Notes: a model not told the origin generated them from the sequence alone. 64,000 bases of DNA from Phytophthora hibernalis (GCA_012656075.1 JAAKBF010000247.1:310001-374000), one strand, 5' to 3'. Positions 22,762 through 36,857 are shown, counted from the first letter of the stretch. Numbers and translations: made by a program.

Positions 22762-25700
22762 ATGGTGTGTAACTTGTCCTGGTCGTTTTGTGTCTCCTCT
22801 GCTGATTGAATTGTCTTATTGAATGTGTTGCTCGATGCTTGCTGTTGACAGCCTATCGGATATGGATGCGAGCCGGAGCTAGCGTGGATCGCGCCGAAAC
22901 AAAACGGAGAAATCCCTGTCAAGCGATCCGGGCACTCGTTCACCTTGAAAAGCTCAGAAACGGAGACTTCCGTCTACATGTTTGGTGGCTGCGATCACAA
23001 GTCGCCACCAGGACCGACGAACGAACTGTACCGGCTCGACGTCACAAACGGTAGGATGGTCTGCAACAGAGTACGTTGACTTTTTATTGACCAGTACCTC
23101 GATTTTGCAGGCCACACGTGGTCGAAGGTAACAAGTTCACAGAGTGAAGACGACGTGCCAGCACCGCGATGGAGACATTCAGCCGTCCTGTTCGAAAGAA
23201 TATCATCATTTTCGGGGCTTCGCGGCGGAAAAGCGAATGAATGACCTCTGGATCTTCAACACCGAGTTGAAGGTGTGGGAGCAGAAGTACGCCCAAAGTT
23301 TTGGGAGGGGCTACCCCAATGCCGCGGCGCACACAGTGCCACGCTGGTTGGTGAAAAGATGTACGTATTTGGTGGCTATGGCGGTAACGGCTTCGGACGT
23401 ACCGACTTCAACGACATTCACGCATTGGATTTGCACTCATTCAAGTGGCAAGAAATTCAGACTGAGGGCGAGAAGCCCGAGGCACGATCGGGTCATCAAA
23501 CGTGCCTGGTGAATGAACAATTGCTTGTCATCGGAGGATGGAACAGCTTCAAGCAGTTTCAAGATATCTTCGTTTTAGACCTTCCGACCAAGACGTGGAG
23601 CTTGCTGAGCACGCCACTTCCTTCTCCGATCTGGAATCACACGTGTGAGTGTCGCTGCTGTGCCTTACTGGAAAGTATTCTTGTTTGGTGGTAACAGTGG
23701 AGATCTAGCTGAATCTGGGACAGCACAAGGAGCGTATTTGAACAACACTGCTGTGTTGGACACTGGCAGTATGGTATGGTTAAACCCGCCTGTGAAAGGA
23801 GAACTCCCGAAGGCCCGCGCTGATACTGCGATGGTGTTTGATCCAAATACCAATCACTTGATCTTCTTTGGAGGGTGGGCAAATCGCTGGTACAACGACT
23901 TATACGTGCTTAATGCAAGCGAAATCGTTGGGCCGCCGTACTCAATCTTGTCGATCGAACCGAAACAAGGTCCGATCACGGGAAATGCAAAGGTAAAGCT
24001 TACTGGCTTCAACTTCACTGGCCAAAACGCAACACTACGCTTCGCAGTTGCGAAAGGCTCTGTCGACGTCATGGGAGCTGTTCTCAGTCCTAGTGTTATT
24101 CAAGCTACCGCTCCCAGCTTCGAGAAATTTGGACCGTTGACTTCCGAGATTCGAGTGTCGTTGTCGGGAGGCATGTACACAAATGTGTCCACATCTTTCC
24201 GTTTTCACTCCGTCACAGCTGCTCCAAAGTCGCTAGCCTTTGGCCCATGTTTAATTGCTGCCCTTAGTGATAATTGCTTGGCCGAGCTGCCGACGACATT
24301 TATCATCCAGTCCAGAGATAAAGACGACAATCCTCGCGATTGTGGAGGGGATGAGTTCACAATTGCTCTAAAGAACTGCGACGATGCACAAACCGAAGTG
24401 GAGCAGGTCGCATCCATCCTCGACAAAAATGACGGCACGTACGCGGTGACATTTACACCATCTAATGCAGGCAAGTACGAGATCTCGGTGGATTTTACGG
24501 GCACGTTTAGTGGCATTGCAGGCCCAATTCGTGGGTCACCGTTCACCGCGGTGTTCCAGCCTCCATCAGATGAGAATAAAACGAAGTGTTTGCCACCACT
24601 TGCAACTCAGAAGGACTTTGATTCGCCAGAGCTGATCCGGCGTGTGATGACAACAATGAACAAACGCAACGGAGAATTCCGGCGCATTCTTGTTGACTTG
24701 CGGAAAGACATCCCGAACAACGATACAGACGGTCTCGAGACTCTGCGGAAGATGAAAGAAATTATCCGCAAGCTAGAGTCAGAAAAGGCAACGAATCACT
24801 TGATTCTGGACCAAGTGCGTCAGCTATTCTTCAACATCAAAAAGAGTGGCGGACATGTCGACAAGGAACTCGTAGAAATCGAGAGTATGGAGAAGCTCTT
24901 TGTGGACGTCGAAAAGCAGATCCCAATGACCGAGAAGCGCACCCAGGAACCCACACGGATTTTCAGTGAGAAGACAGAGGAGAAGATTGTCGCGTACGAG
25001 AAGATGATCGCGCAAAAGGTGGAGACTCTCAAGACTCTCGATTTCTGGTCATCAAAGTTGGAGCCGGACAAGGGTCTTGAGAAGATCGAAAGTTACCTTG
25101 TCGACTGGAACGTAGAGATGAAGAAGTGCGAAGAAAACACCAAGCTGTGTTCGACTTTCGGGTTTCCGCAACTGATGAATGAATCGCTTCGCATGATGGG
25201 CCTTATGCGGGCAGATGCAGATGCAATGAAAACCGTCTGGGCAATCATTAAGCGTGCGAAAGCTTTTTCCAGGCAACACAGGACTTACTGTTCAAGGAAG
25301 TGGACGTGAATGTGCTGCAGATTGAAGTTCAGTCTGCATTGAAAGAGCTCAAAAAGATCCCCAAGGGTATTCAGTGGAGCGATGCGTACACTTCGATTTT
25401 GAAGGAGTGTCAAGCATTTGATAAGACGCATCCACTTATTCGGTGCGTGTCATCCAGCTACATGCGACCTAGACACTGGAAGCGTATCATGGCCCACACG
25501 GGAGAGTTCCCTACGCCGGACGAAGACCCAGAACAGCGTCTATCCTTAATTTTGAGCAAGAATCTGTTCAACTTCAGTTCGGATATTAATGAGATTTGCT
25601 ATGAAGCCGAGAAGGAACAGGAACTTGAGCTTCGACTTATTGAGCTCGAGGCACTGTGGGCAGAAGTCAATTGGGAAATGTCCCCATACAACCCCGGTGT

Positions 25701-28700
25701 AGCCGAAGAAGAGATTGTTCCTCTCCTGAAGGTGTCGGAAGAAAACTTTGAACTTCTCGAGACTCATCAAATCGATGTACAAGGCATGAGTGCGTCACCG
25801 TACCAATCGGAATTTGAGCCTCGCGTCGCAAAGCTTCAAATCGGCCTTTCTTCAATCAATGAAGTTGTGCTGCTGTTGGGTGACATCCAGAGATCATGGA
25901 GCTACCTGGAACCGTTGTTCATTCAGTCTGAAGAAGTGAAGAAACAGCTACCGGAGTTGACGTCTGATTTCGAAGATATTGATCGAGAGGTCCGCCAAAT
26001 TCTGCAGACAGCATGGAAAACGCTCAACGTGCAGGAGGCGTGTACCGAGTCCGGTCTCATCAAACGATTGGAGATTATCGTGGAAAAACTTGAGCTGTGC
26101 AAGCACCGCCTGAAGGAATTTCTGGACGGGCGTCGCCGACAGTTCCCACGTTTTTACTTTATGTCGGAAGCAGACTTATTGGATATCCTGTCGAATGGGT
26201 CTCATCCCGATCGAATTATGCCGCACTGCTCCAAAATCTACTTGGCGACCAAGACGCTTACTTTGGTGGATCGTGGCGCTGGAGAGCGGCCGGTTGCAAC
26301 ATCGTTCGTGGCTGGTGTTGGTCACGAAATTGTTGACTTCTTTGAGGCCCCAGTGCTTGAGGGGGAAGCAGAAATTTATCTTGAGACTATCATGCGCGCT
26401 ATGAGGCTGACGTTGTTCAAGCATATTGAGCGATCGCTTGTAGCTTACACGGAAATGCCTCGTGTAGACTGGATCAACTTTAAAGATGACACAAACAAGC
26501 CTATGGATGCAGCCCAGATCATTCTGCTTGCAGCAGGGGTGCATTACGTTCAAGAAGTGGAGCGTGCTTTCCGTAGCATTCAAGGTGGCGAAAAGGATGC
26601 CTTGAAGAACTACAACAAGATGCAGGAACAACAACTTGAAGACTTGATTAAGCTCACGCAAAGTAATATTTCGTTTGCAGAACGACAGCGAGTGATGGTG
26701 CTTATTACGATGGACGCACACGGCCGAGATATTGTAGCAAACATGATTCGTGCGGGAGTGGAGGAGGCAACTCACTTTCAATGGCAGTCGCAGTTAAAAC
26801 ACTATTTTTCACCAGCAGCGGGGAGCTTCTTGAAACGCGATAGTACATTCCGTGGAGCAAACAACGCTCGAGCTCAGATTTTAATTTGTGATGCCGGTAT
26901 TCCGTACGACTACGAATATCTCGGAAATGGCCCCCGACTAGTGATTACCCCGTTGACCGACAGAATTTACGTGACGGCAACGCAAGCGCTAAACCTGCAA
27001 ATGGGATGTGCTCCTGCTGGTCCAGCTGGTACGGGCAAGACGGAAACGACAAAGGATTTGGCTAACGCACTGGGAAAAGTGTGCTATGTGTTCAACTGTT
27101 CCCCGAAATGGACTTTAAGAGTTTGGGGAATATTTTCAAAGGTCTTGCGTCGTCAGGTTCGTGGGGTTGTTTTGATGAGTTCAACCGCCTTGTGCCAGAA
27201 GTGTTATCAGTGTGCTCTGTCCAGTTTAAGGCTGTATGCGATGCGTGCAAAGCGGATGACGAGAAATTTATCCTTGAGAATGACGAGGTGATGCTGGATC
27301 CAACAGTTGGTGCATTCATTACAATGAATCCAGGCTACTTAGGACGCTCTGAGCTGCCTGAAGGATTGAAAGCATTGTTCCGCCCGATGACTGTCATGGT
27401 GCCCGATCTGGTGCTAATCTGTGAAAACATGCTGATGGCAGAAGGGTTCACCCAGGCCAAGATCTTGGCGTCAAAATTTTATGGTTTGTATTCATTGCTT
27501 GGACAGCTTTTATCTAAGCAGCTGCACTACGACTGGGGCCTTCGAGCTGTGAAGAGTGTGCTGTGCGTTGCTGGTGCATTTAAACGTGCAGAGCCAGATA
27601 TTCCTGAAACGGATCTGCTCATGCGGGCGCTGCGAGACTTCAACATCCCTAAAATCGTTGCAGAGGATATGGTTGTCTTCTTCGGCCTACTTGGAGATTT
27701 GTTCCCGCGTGATAGTCCGAATGTAGATGTACGGAACGATCCTCCACGTAAGCGTGATATGGAGCTTGAATCCATGGTACAGGGAGCTTCGGAAGCGATT
27801 GGTAACACACCTCGTCCAGAGTTTATGCTGAAGGTTGTGCAGTTGTCAGAATTGCTGGCAATTCGGCATTGTGTTTTTGTGATGGGGCCACCAGCTTCAG
27901 GTAAAACCGAGACATGGAAGACATTGAAGAAGGCTCGCGAGATCATGGGCACTCCTATGGAAGTTCAAGACCTGAATCCAAAATCGGTGAGCACCAACGA
28001 GCTTTACGGATATATCGTGTTGAAGACACGCGAATGGAAAGACGGCTTGCTTTCTCGAATTATGCGAGATCTGGGTTCTCGGCGCCGTGATAACGGTGAT
28101 GAAGACAACAATCCCAAGTGGATTATTCTTGACGGAGATCTTGATGCCAACTGGATTGAGTCGATGAACTCAGTCATGGACGATAACAGAATGCTCACGC
28201 TGGCCTCGAACGAGCGTATTCCACTGAAAGTTCATATGCGTATGATCTTCGAAATCCGCGATCTAGTCTATGCCACCCCAGCTACCGTATCTCGTGCCGG
28301 CATTCTGTACATATCTACGTCAGAGGGCTACCAGTGGCGCTGCATGATTGACAGTTGGCTTGATCGGCACTGCCAGCAGCCTGTTGATCACCGTCTAAGA
28401 AATATGATGTTTACTCCAGACACGCGCTCTAAATTCCAAGCGCTTTTTGATCAATACATTGAAACGACACTCCGGTTTTTCCGAAAGAAGCTCGTCCCCG
28501 TGGTCCCTGTTGAAGAAACGACGCTCGTGACGAATTTATTGAACATGATCGATTGTCTGTTGACACCCCAAGTGTTGGAAGACTACACAGTGATGCAAAA
28601 CACATTTGTGTTCTGCTGTGTGTGGTCTTTTGGATCCATCCTCACTATGAGTGACGATGGCACGGACTACTCAGCCGAGTTTAGCAACTGGTGGAAAAAT

Positions 28701-31700
28701 CAATGGAAGGACGTTAAGCTGGTGGCATCTGCCAGCAACACGGTGTTTGATTTCTGGCTTGACCCAGAGACTTCGAAATTTAATTCGTGGGCCAAGAGTC
28801 CGTACTTCTACACAGAGTCGTACGTATCCCCGAGCCCAATCAACCAAATCACTGTGCCCACCACCGAGACAGCATCCATTGCATTTTGGCTCGAGAACCT
28901 AATCTCAAAGAGCGTGCCGGTTATGGTGTGTGGGCCTGCAGGTACGGGCAAGACGCAGAATATCATGGGTATGCTTAAAAGCTCAGCAAGGACGAGGCAA
29001 CGGCTGCGTTCCGTTACTGTACGATCAATTTCAACTTTTACACGACAAGTTCCATCTTGCAGCAAACCATGTTTGGGCAACTGGAACGTAAAACTGGTAT
29101 CAATCTTGGCCCACCCGGCAAAGCACGACTCATCTACTTCATGGATGATCTTAATCTGCCGGAGGTAGACCCGTACAACACTCAAAGTGCTATCTCACTG
29201 CTGCGACAAGTGATGGAGTACAGGCATTGGTTCGACCGCGTAAAACTTCAGACACAAAACATTATGAATACTCAGATGGTCTCCTGCATGAACCCTACGG
29301 CAGGTTCATTCCTGGTCGACCCCGACTCCAGCGCCACTTCTGTACGTTTGCTATGGGTATGCCTGAAGCACCAAGTCTGGTGACGATCTATGAAACGTTC
29401 CTGGGTGGACATCTATCAGGCTTCGTTGATGAGCTGAGCAACTCACAGTTCTCTAACGCGCTTATTAAGGCTGCATTGAGCCTGCACGCCAGCGTTGTGG
29501 CCACATTCCGCAAAACAGCAGCCAATTTTCACTACGAATTCAATGTGCGCCACTTGTCCAATGTATTCCAAGGGCTTATCGCATCAAAAAAGGATCGTTT
29601 TAATAGCCAGGAGAAGTTCGTTCTACTATGGCTGCACGAAAGCGAACGCGTATACGGTGACCGCCTTGTATGCAAGGCTGACATCGAAAAATACAACCAG
29701 CTCGTACAGATGCAAGTGAAAAAGTCATTCGCATCGTGCAACACCAGCCGATACTACGCTGCCGAGAACTCGTGGCCCTCATCTTTTGCCACTTCACAAA
29801 AGATGGCGATAACGAATACGACCAAATTATGGGGACGAACCTGGACGATCTCAAGACGAACTTGCAAATCCAACTGCGTGATTACAACAACAACGAGAAC
29901 AATACTGCCATGCAGCTGGACCTGTTCGATGATGCTGTGAAGCACGTGGCTCGCATTGTTCGTATCTTACGGAACGAAAGCGGCCATGCACTACTGGTAG
30001 GTGTGGGAGGTAGTGGTAAGCGCTCCCTCGCACGATTAGCCTCGCATATTTGCGGCTGCACTGTCCGTCAGATCACGATCAGTTCAAAGTACGGCGAAAA
30101 TGAATTCAAGGAAGACTTGCGCAAAATGCACATGGCAGTAGTGGAGATGCTGTCTCGTAATGAAGAAGACGGAGGTGTTGTATTCATGCTCACAGATTCG
30201 CAAATTACGAACGAAAAGTTCCTCATCTACTTGAACGATCTGCTAGCGTCGGGTGAAATTCCAGATCTGTTCGCGATGGAGGACATGGACAACATCGTCA
30301 ACTTGCTATCTCCTGTAGCTGGTACGAAGGACCGCAAGGAAGTTGTCAAGTTCTTCCAAGCAGAAATTCGTAAGCGGCTCCACTTGTGCCTATGTTTCTC
30401 GCCTGTTGGTGATGATTTCCGCAACCGTGCGCGTAAGTTCCCAGCACTGGTGAATTGCACGGTCATTGATTGGTTCCAGCCTTGGCCCAAGGAAGCTTTG
30501 CTTTCTGTCGGTCGCGAGAAACTGAAGGAGATTGGAGATCTACTTGGATCAGATGAGTCACGCGCGGGTATTGAAACGTTTATGCCGTTCTCATTCCAAT
30601 CGGTGAATTTCTGCGCTGAGCGGTTCTTCCAGGTGGAGCGCCGCCACGTGTACACAACACCCAAATCGTATCTGGAATTGCTTCAGTTATACAAGAAGAT
30701 TCTGCGTAAGAAAGTAGAGGAGTACGCTGCTGCCATTGATCGTTTAGAAAAGGGACTTCAAAAGCTTAAAGAGACTGGTGATACCGTGTCGAGACTTGAG
30801 GTGGAACTGAAGGTCATTCTTGAAGCCGCGGAAGACAAGAAAGCTGTAGCGTCTGGTATTGCTGAGGCTGTCAACAAAGAGAAAGCTAACGTGGAAACTG
30901 AAAGTAAAAAGGCTGGTGACGAAGCTGCAAAGTGTGCCGTCATTCAAGCTGAGGTTACGGAGAAGCAACGTTCAACGATGGAGGATCTTGCAAAAGCTGA
31001 GCCTGCTGTGGAGCAGGCTATGGCAGCACTTGACTCACTGAACAAAAAGGATTTGGGCGAGTGTAAGACGATGTCGAAGCCTCCTGCTGGCGTAGATGAT
31101 GTCTTTTCAGCTACCATGGTTTTGCTAGCTGGTGTCCACCCGAACGTGCAAGTTACCAAGACTGGTAAGGTGAAGGATGTTAAATGGGACACAGCTAAGA
31201 AGCAGCTACTGGGTAATATCCCTGAGTACATTGACTATTTGGTGGGCTTTAAGCAGGTCGTAGATGACGGCAAAGTACCTCTCACCAACTGGAAAGAGGT
31301 GCGCGTGTTCTTGGAAATGGAACACTTCAACTACGATACAATCCTCACAAAGAACAAGGCTGCTGCCGGTTTGTGTTCATGGGTCATCAACATAGTCATG
31401 TACTACGATATTGTGATCACGGTTGAACCTAAGCGACAGGCTTTGGCTACTGCTAACCTCGAGCTCGAGGCTGCAAATGCTCGTCTAACCGAAGTGACAG
31501 AGCTTGTGGCTGATCTGCAAGCAAAGCTAGACAAGCTGCTGGCCGAGGCTGCTGCAGCCGAGAAAGAGAAAGAAGACGCAATCAATGCTGTCGAGACCGG
31601 AAACCGCAAGATGAAGCTCGCAGGCACCCTGACCAATGATCTATCAAGCGAAAACGTACGTTGGGGCATCAATGTGCTCCAACTTCAAAAGGAGAAGGAT

Positions 31701-34700
31701 CTGCTGGTGGGCGATGTGCTGCTTGCTTCTGCCTTCATATCATACATTGGCCCGTTCACGAAGCCTTTCCGAGATGAACTTATTAACAAGCACTGGGTGC
31801 CGTACCTGCGTACTGCAGCCGGAGGTGAAAGCATTGCTATGTCAGAAGAAGCCAACCCGCTGCTTATTCTGACAAATGATGCGCAGATCGCTGAGTGGAA
31901 CACGCAGAAGCTTCCGTCAGATCGAGTGTCAACGGAAAACGGTGCTATTGTGGTGACCACGGTATCTATGGGACGAAGACCGCTTATCGTTGATCCGCAG
32001 TTACAAGCTATTGCTTGGATTCGTGAAATGGAGGCACACAACAATCTTATCATCGTGCGAGTTGGCCAAAAATGTGGATTGAGCGTCTCAAAACGGCAAT
32101 TGGCACGGATGGCGCCTTCCTCATCGAGAACCTGGGTGAGAAGATTGACCCCATCTTGGCTCCTGTCATTCAACGCTCAACTTCACGTCGTGGGGCTCGG
32201 TACGAAATCCAAATCGGTGATGCTTCCGTCCCGTACAACGACAACTTCCACTTGTACCTGCACACGAAGTTGGGTAATCCCCACTACCCGCCTGAGATTC
32301 AAGCAGAGTGCACCATTGTTAACTTCACTGTCACGATGCTTGGCCTTGAAGATCAGTTGCTGAACCTTACTGTGTCCAAGGAACGCCAAGATTTGGCCAT
32401 TAAACGCGAAAAGTTGATCCAAGAACAGAACAACGGCAAAATCGAGCTAAAGAAACTCGAGGACGATATTCTGTTCTACTTGGCGAGTGCAGACGATGAC
32501 ATCACGAATAATCAGCCGCTTATCCAGATTCTGAGTGACACAAAGCACAAAGCTCAGCGTACGCAGAACAATATGGAGGCTGCTAAGAAGACGCAAGAGT
32601 CTGTGAACATTACGAGTGAAAAGTACCGCAGCATCGCCGCGCGAGGCTCATTACTGTTCTTCCTGATGAACGACATCAGTAAGGTGCACTGTTACTACAT
32701 TTACTCGCTTGCTTCCTTCCAGCAGGTTTTCTTATCTGGTATCTACCGCGCACCACCAGTGAATAATCTCATTGGCAACGAGACTGATGGTGCAGGAGAA
32801 GGCGAAGCTACACCTTCAGCTGATGCTGGGGTCCCAACCGCAACGGAAGGTGGAGAGGGTGGCGAAGGAGGCGGTGATGAAGACACTGAGGAGAGTGAAC
32901 CCGCCGTAGTAGATCTGACGGATGAAGAAATGAAGGAGCGGTGCCAGGTCCTCATGGACAGTATCACCTCGTGCGTGTACAACTACGTTCGTCGCGGCCT
33001 ATTTGAACGCAACAAACTCACGGTAGCAACGATGCTGTGTCTGAAGATTTTGCTGAAAGACGGTTTGTTAAGCGACTCGAAGTCGAGTGTTTCCTCATTA
33101 GCAAGGCCCACCCGGACGCTGGAAATGCTGGATCAGCCTCAGAGTGGCTCCCTGCAGCTATCTGGGCTAAGTTGAAAGCACTAGAGAGCGCTAAGGTATT
33201 TCAAGGTCTGGGAGACGCGATCCAAAATGACCCGGACGAGTGGAGAAAGTGGTTTGCAACCGAGGATGCCGAGCGACAGAAGATCCCTGGGGACTTCATA
33301 AAGCTTACAGATTTCCAGCGATTGATATTGTTGCGCGCCATGCGGCCCGATCGTGTCACTAACGCACTGCGTACATTTATCCTTGACTCGTTGGGGGAGG
33401 AATATGTCACTCAACCACCGTTTAATATGGAGTCTACTTATGCAGAGACGAATCCAAGCATTCCGATCTTCTTTGTGCTGTTCCCTGGTGTAGATCCAAC
33501 GCCATGGGTCGAAACACTTGGTAAAGCGAATGGAGTGAGTCTCGAGAACAACAACTTCATCAATATCTCCATGGGTCAAGGTCAGGAAGCGTACGCAGGT
33601 GACGCATTGAAGCGATTAAGCACTGAGGGGGTTGGATTATTCTGCAAAATGTGCACTTGATGCAGTCATGGTTGCCGACACTGGAGCGGCAGTTGGAAGA
33701 GGTGGCCACTGAAGGAGCACATGAACTCTTCCGGTGCTTTATCTCGGCTGAACCGCCCCCGCTGCCTGACATGTTGAACATTCCTGAGTCACTGCTTCAG
33801 AGCTGTATTAAAGTCGCCAACGAGGCCCCTCAGATATTCAGTCGAACCTACGACGTGCTTGGGCGAACTTTGGCGAAGACAAGGTGCAGGCCTGTACTAA
33901 GCCGTCGGAGTTCAAGGCTTGTCTTTTCTCTCTCTGTTGGTTCCACGCTATCGTGCTAGGAAGGCGGCGGTTTGGTCAACAAGGATGGAGTCGAGCGTAC
34001 AGCTTCAATACGGGAGACCTCACCATTTGTGCCAATATTCTGCACTCGTACCTGGACAACAACGCATCGGTTCCCTGGGATGATCTGCGTTATCTCTTTG
34101 GTGAAATCATGTACGGCGGCCACATCACAGATGCCTGGGATCGTCGTACAAATAACACGTACCTGAAAGTGCTCATCGATCCAGGACTTCTTAGTGGTAT
34201 GGAGCTCGGTCCGGGTTTCAAGTCGCCGAATCCTCAGGAGTTTTCCTTTGCAGACTATGCCAACTACATCGAGAAGAACATGGTTCCTGAAGCTCCACCA
34301 CTTTTCGGGCTTCACCCGAATGCTGAAATCGGCTATCTGACTACGACATGCGAGACACTGTGCTACACAATTGTGACCGTTGGCGGCGGTGCTGGCGGTG
34401 GTGGAGAGGAAGGAGGTGGCGGCGACAAGACGGCAGCACTGCGTGCTACCATCGACGATTTGGAAACGCGCTGCCCTGAGTTCTTCAACATGATAGATGT
34501 CGTGGAGGCTGCAACCCTCACTTGATCGAGGAGCATGGACCATTCGTCGTGGTGGCTCTGCAGGAGTGCAGTCGCATGAATGTGCTACTGCAGGAGATCC
34601 GCTTATCGCTTGGCGATTTGAAGAAGGGTCTCAATGGGCAGCTCAATATGTCCCAGGCCATGGAGGACTTGGCTACAGCCATGACCCTAAACGAAGTGCC

Positions 34701-35388
34701 TGGACGCAACCCGTTCTCGCAGTGTAAGTGGGAGAAGAAGGCTTGGCCGTCTACTAAGTCGTTGAGCGGCTGGTTCGCGGATATGGTGAAGCGCCACGAG
34801 CAGCTTGTCATCTGGGCAGGTGACACCTCAGGAGGAGGTGGAAGCTGCTTCGTTACACCATTCTCTATCTGGCTGCCGGGTCTCTTCAACCCCACCGCCT
34901 ACACGACGGCATGTCTGCAGGTCACATCTCGTAAGCGGTTCATGCCGCTTAACCAGATGACGGTGGAAACCCACGTGACAACGATCCAAGACCCTTCAAC
35001 CGTCTCGTATTACCCGGACGATGGTGTGTTCGCGCACGGATTAATCCTCGAGGGTGCGCGCTGGAGCACGCTTGACGAGATCAATGAACGCTACCCCGTT
35101 GGAGCGGCGCCGCCGACGGAGTGCGGTGGTACACTGCTGGACAGCAACCCCAAGGAGCTGCTCTGGAGTATGCCTGTCATCTACGTCAAGGCCGTGACCA
35201 CATCTCCAACTTGGGAGCCTTCCTCCGTCGGCTACCTGCGCCACGACCCGAACGTGTACGAGTGTCCAGTCTACCTCACTCGTTTCCGCGGCCACACGTA
35301 CATCTTCTTGGCGACACTGCCGACCGACTGCGGCAGCTCCAAGTGGGTCTTACGTGGCGTCGCGCTCATCTTCCAGGACGACAACTAA
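22762..35388 (+). CDS. Axonemal outer-arm dynein heavy chain, alpha (ODA11) type with N-terminal Kelch propeller
   Basis: About 4,160 residues. Kelch blades (VYMFGGCDHK, KMYVFGGYGGNGFG, LLVIGGWNSF, VFLFGGNSGD, LIFFGGWANR; 22960-23920) lead to an IPT/TIG-like and a filamin-type Ig segment (about 23950-24570), then the linker (24600-26800). Four P-loops follow: AAA1 GPAGTGKTETTK (27020), AAA2 GPPASGKTETWK (27885), AAA3 GPAGTGKTQNIMG (28930) and AAA4 GVGGSGKRSLARL (30000). The stalk coiled coil flanks the microtubule-binding domain (30700-31640), then AAA5, AAA6 and a C-terminal domain ending VALIFQDDN. A Kelch plus filamin N terminus is the signature of the Chlamydomonas outer-arm alpha chain. 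It drives sliding of flagellar doublets in zoospores. Introns 22765-22851 and 23051-23110. About a dozen one-base frame changes (27101, 28982, 29320, 32068, 33627 among them) look like consensus errors. Confidence 0.93.
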
Positions 35389-35510
35389 CGTTACCCAACT
35401 CACTCTTGTACGTACATTTGCCAACAATCGTAGGCAACCAGAAGAGGACGAACCTGCATGTAAACACAATAAAAACTCTACCAAACCTGTTCACCGTCCA
35501 AAGCTCAAGT

Positions 35511-36032
35511 TCATTTCTCCTTCTGCAGTGCCAGCATCCGTTCCAAGAAGCTGCCGTCGTTCGGGATCTCCGGCACACCTCCGGGCGTCTCCTTCACCTT
35601 CTGCTCCTTCGTCTCCTCCTTCTGCTCCTCGTCCAGAGCCTTGGCCTTAGCTCGATCCTTGCGTCGTCGCCGCTTCTCTGCGCGTTTCTGCATCTTGGCC
35701 TCGAACTCGTCAGCATTACGCTTGCGCTTAGTGTCGAACTCCTGCTGCGCTTTGCTCTCCTTGTAGCGCTGCTCCATGAGCGCCACGCGCTCCATCTCAC
35801 TGGCAGATAGAGCCTCCTCGTTAGAAATGAACAATTACAATTAAATAATTGTCTACATCTTTTACCGTCTTCTGGACGCGCGGTACGTGTGGAACTCGCC
35901 ACTGCCTGCGCCCGCAGTACTACCAGATACATTCTCCACGCGGTTGATCTGCAGTCTGCCCGGTTCCTTGGACTCGCTGGCAGGAGAAGGCGCCGGGGCA
36001 TCCGCTGCGGACAACTCGTCCTGATCCCCCAT
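35511..36032 (-). CDS. PRKRIP1: PRKRIP1-like protein (DUF1168), spliceosome-associated
   Basis: The N-terminal exon (36032 downward, MGDQDELSAADAP) carries the diagnostic segment SGSTAGAGSGEFHTYRASRR; the animal proteins have a nearly identical AGAGSGEFHVYR block. After an intron near 35830-35873 (GTAAAA donor) comes a charged helix (MERVALMEQRYKES, FEAKMQKRAEKRRRRKDRAKAKA) that continues to the C terminus FLERMLALQKEK. PRKRIP1 is a long-helix protein seen in human catalytic spliceosomes that bridges U2 snRNP and the core; nuclear location is expected. The exact splice acceptor is uncertain because the phase is off by one with the visible AG. The gene is divergent from the L13 gene, with about 316 bases between start codons. 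Confidence 0.85.
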
Positions 36033-36348
36033 CGATTTCGTATCTGCTCGCCAATTGCCGGGTGTAGCCTCAAAACAAATGTTGCTTAATATATTGTCAA
36101 AATACGGATGATTTGCTACCGTTTTTGAGCTAATGAACGTGTTATTACAATATTGGAGCGTTGAGTAAAATTATAATTGACACATAGTCGTGCGCGCGTA
36201 ACCCCGATTTATCGTTTGTAACGGTTTTAATCAGGTCTAGATAGTCCGATTTAGAGGCCGTGTGTGTGGTGGCAGTGAATCGAGTGAATCGCATTCTGGG
36301 GTCCAGCAGCAAGCACGCGTTAGTCGGAAGCGTATCGCTGCAGGAAGC
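36033..36348. promoter_or_regulatory. Shared divergent promoter region of PRKRIP1 and L13
   Basis: About 316 AT-rich bases separate the two start codons on opposite strands, so both promoters must lie here. ATCGCATTCTGG at 36288 is a partial Inr-like match upstream of the L13 start. No longer motif stands out. Confidence 0.45.
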
Positions 36349-36769
36349 ATGAGCAAGATCGCGCACGCGTCCAAGGTGGCGTGGCACGTGGTGGACGCCA
36401 AGGGGCAGGTGCTTGGGCGTCTTGCGTCGCAGCTGGCGCCCATCCTGCGCGGCAAGCACAAGCCCACGTACGCGCCCAACGTGGACTGCGGCGACTTCAT
36501 CGTGGTCATCAACGCCAAGGACATCGTGCTCACGGGCAACAAGTGGAACAATAAGTTATATCGCTGGCACACGGGCCACCCGGGCGGCCTCAAGCAGCGC
36601 ACGGCTAAGGAGCTGTTCGAGCGCAAGCCCGAGGACGTGCTGCGCAAGGCCGTGTACGGAATGCTGCCCAAGAACCGCATGCGCGCTGCAGGACAAGAAG
36701 CTCAAGATCTTCATGGGCGACGTCCACGACTTTGTGGAGCAGGTGGGTGAGAACCCCGTCATCCTGTAG
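36349..36769 (+). CDS. mRPL13: Ribosomal protein uL13, mitochondrial (bacterial) type
   Basis: About 140 residues, bacterial-type length. It has the L13 landmarks WHVVDAKGQVLGRLASQLA, LRGKHKPTY, DCGDFIVVINAKDIVLTGNK, YRWHTGHPGGLKQ and KAVYGMLPKNRMR. It would be part of the large subunit of the mitochondrial ribosome; the cytosolic eukaryotic uL13 is longer and different. No long presequence is seen, so targeting may use internal or short N-terminal basic information. The frame changes near 36687, after which KLKIFMGDVHDFVEQVGENP follows and ends in VIL; probably an indel error. No introns. Confidence 0.88.
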
Positions 36770-36857
36770 ACAGCCAGACGATATAGAAGGGAAGGAGGGC
36801 TCAATAGCTGGTTGCAACGGCCTCTTTGTTTGCTTTGACTGCTGTTATTCTACTGCG

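Noticed and set aside
22852..35388. Dynein pseudogene
   Set aside because: All P-loops, stalk and C-terminal domain are conserved; only single-base frame changes interrupt it, with no substitutions or nonsense codons of the kind seen in decayed genes.
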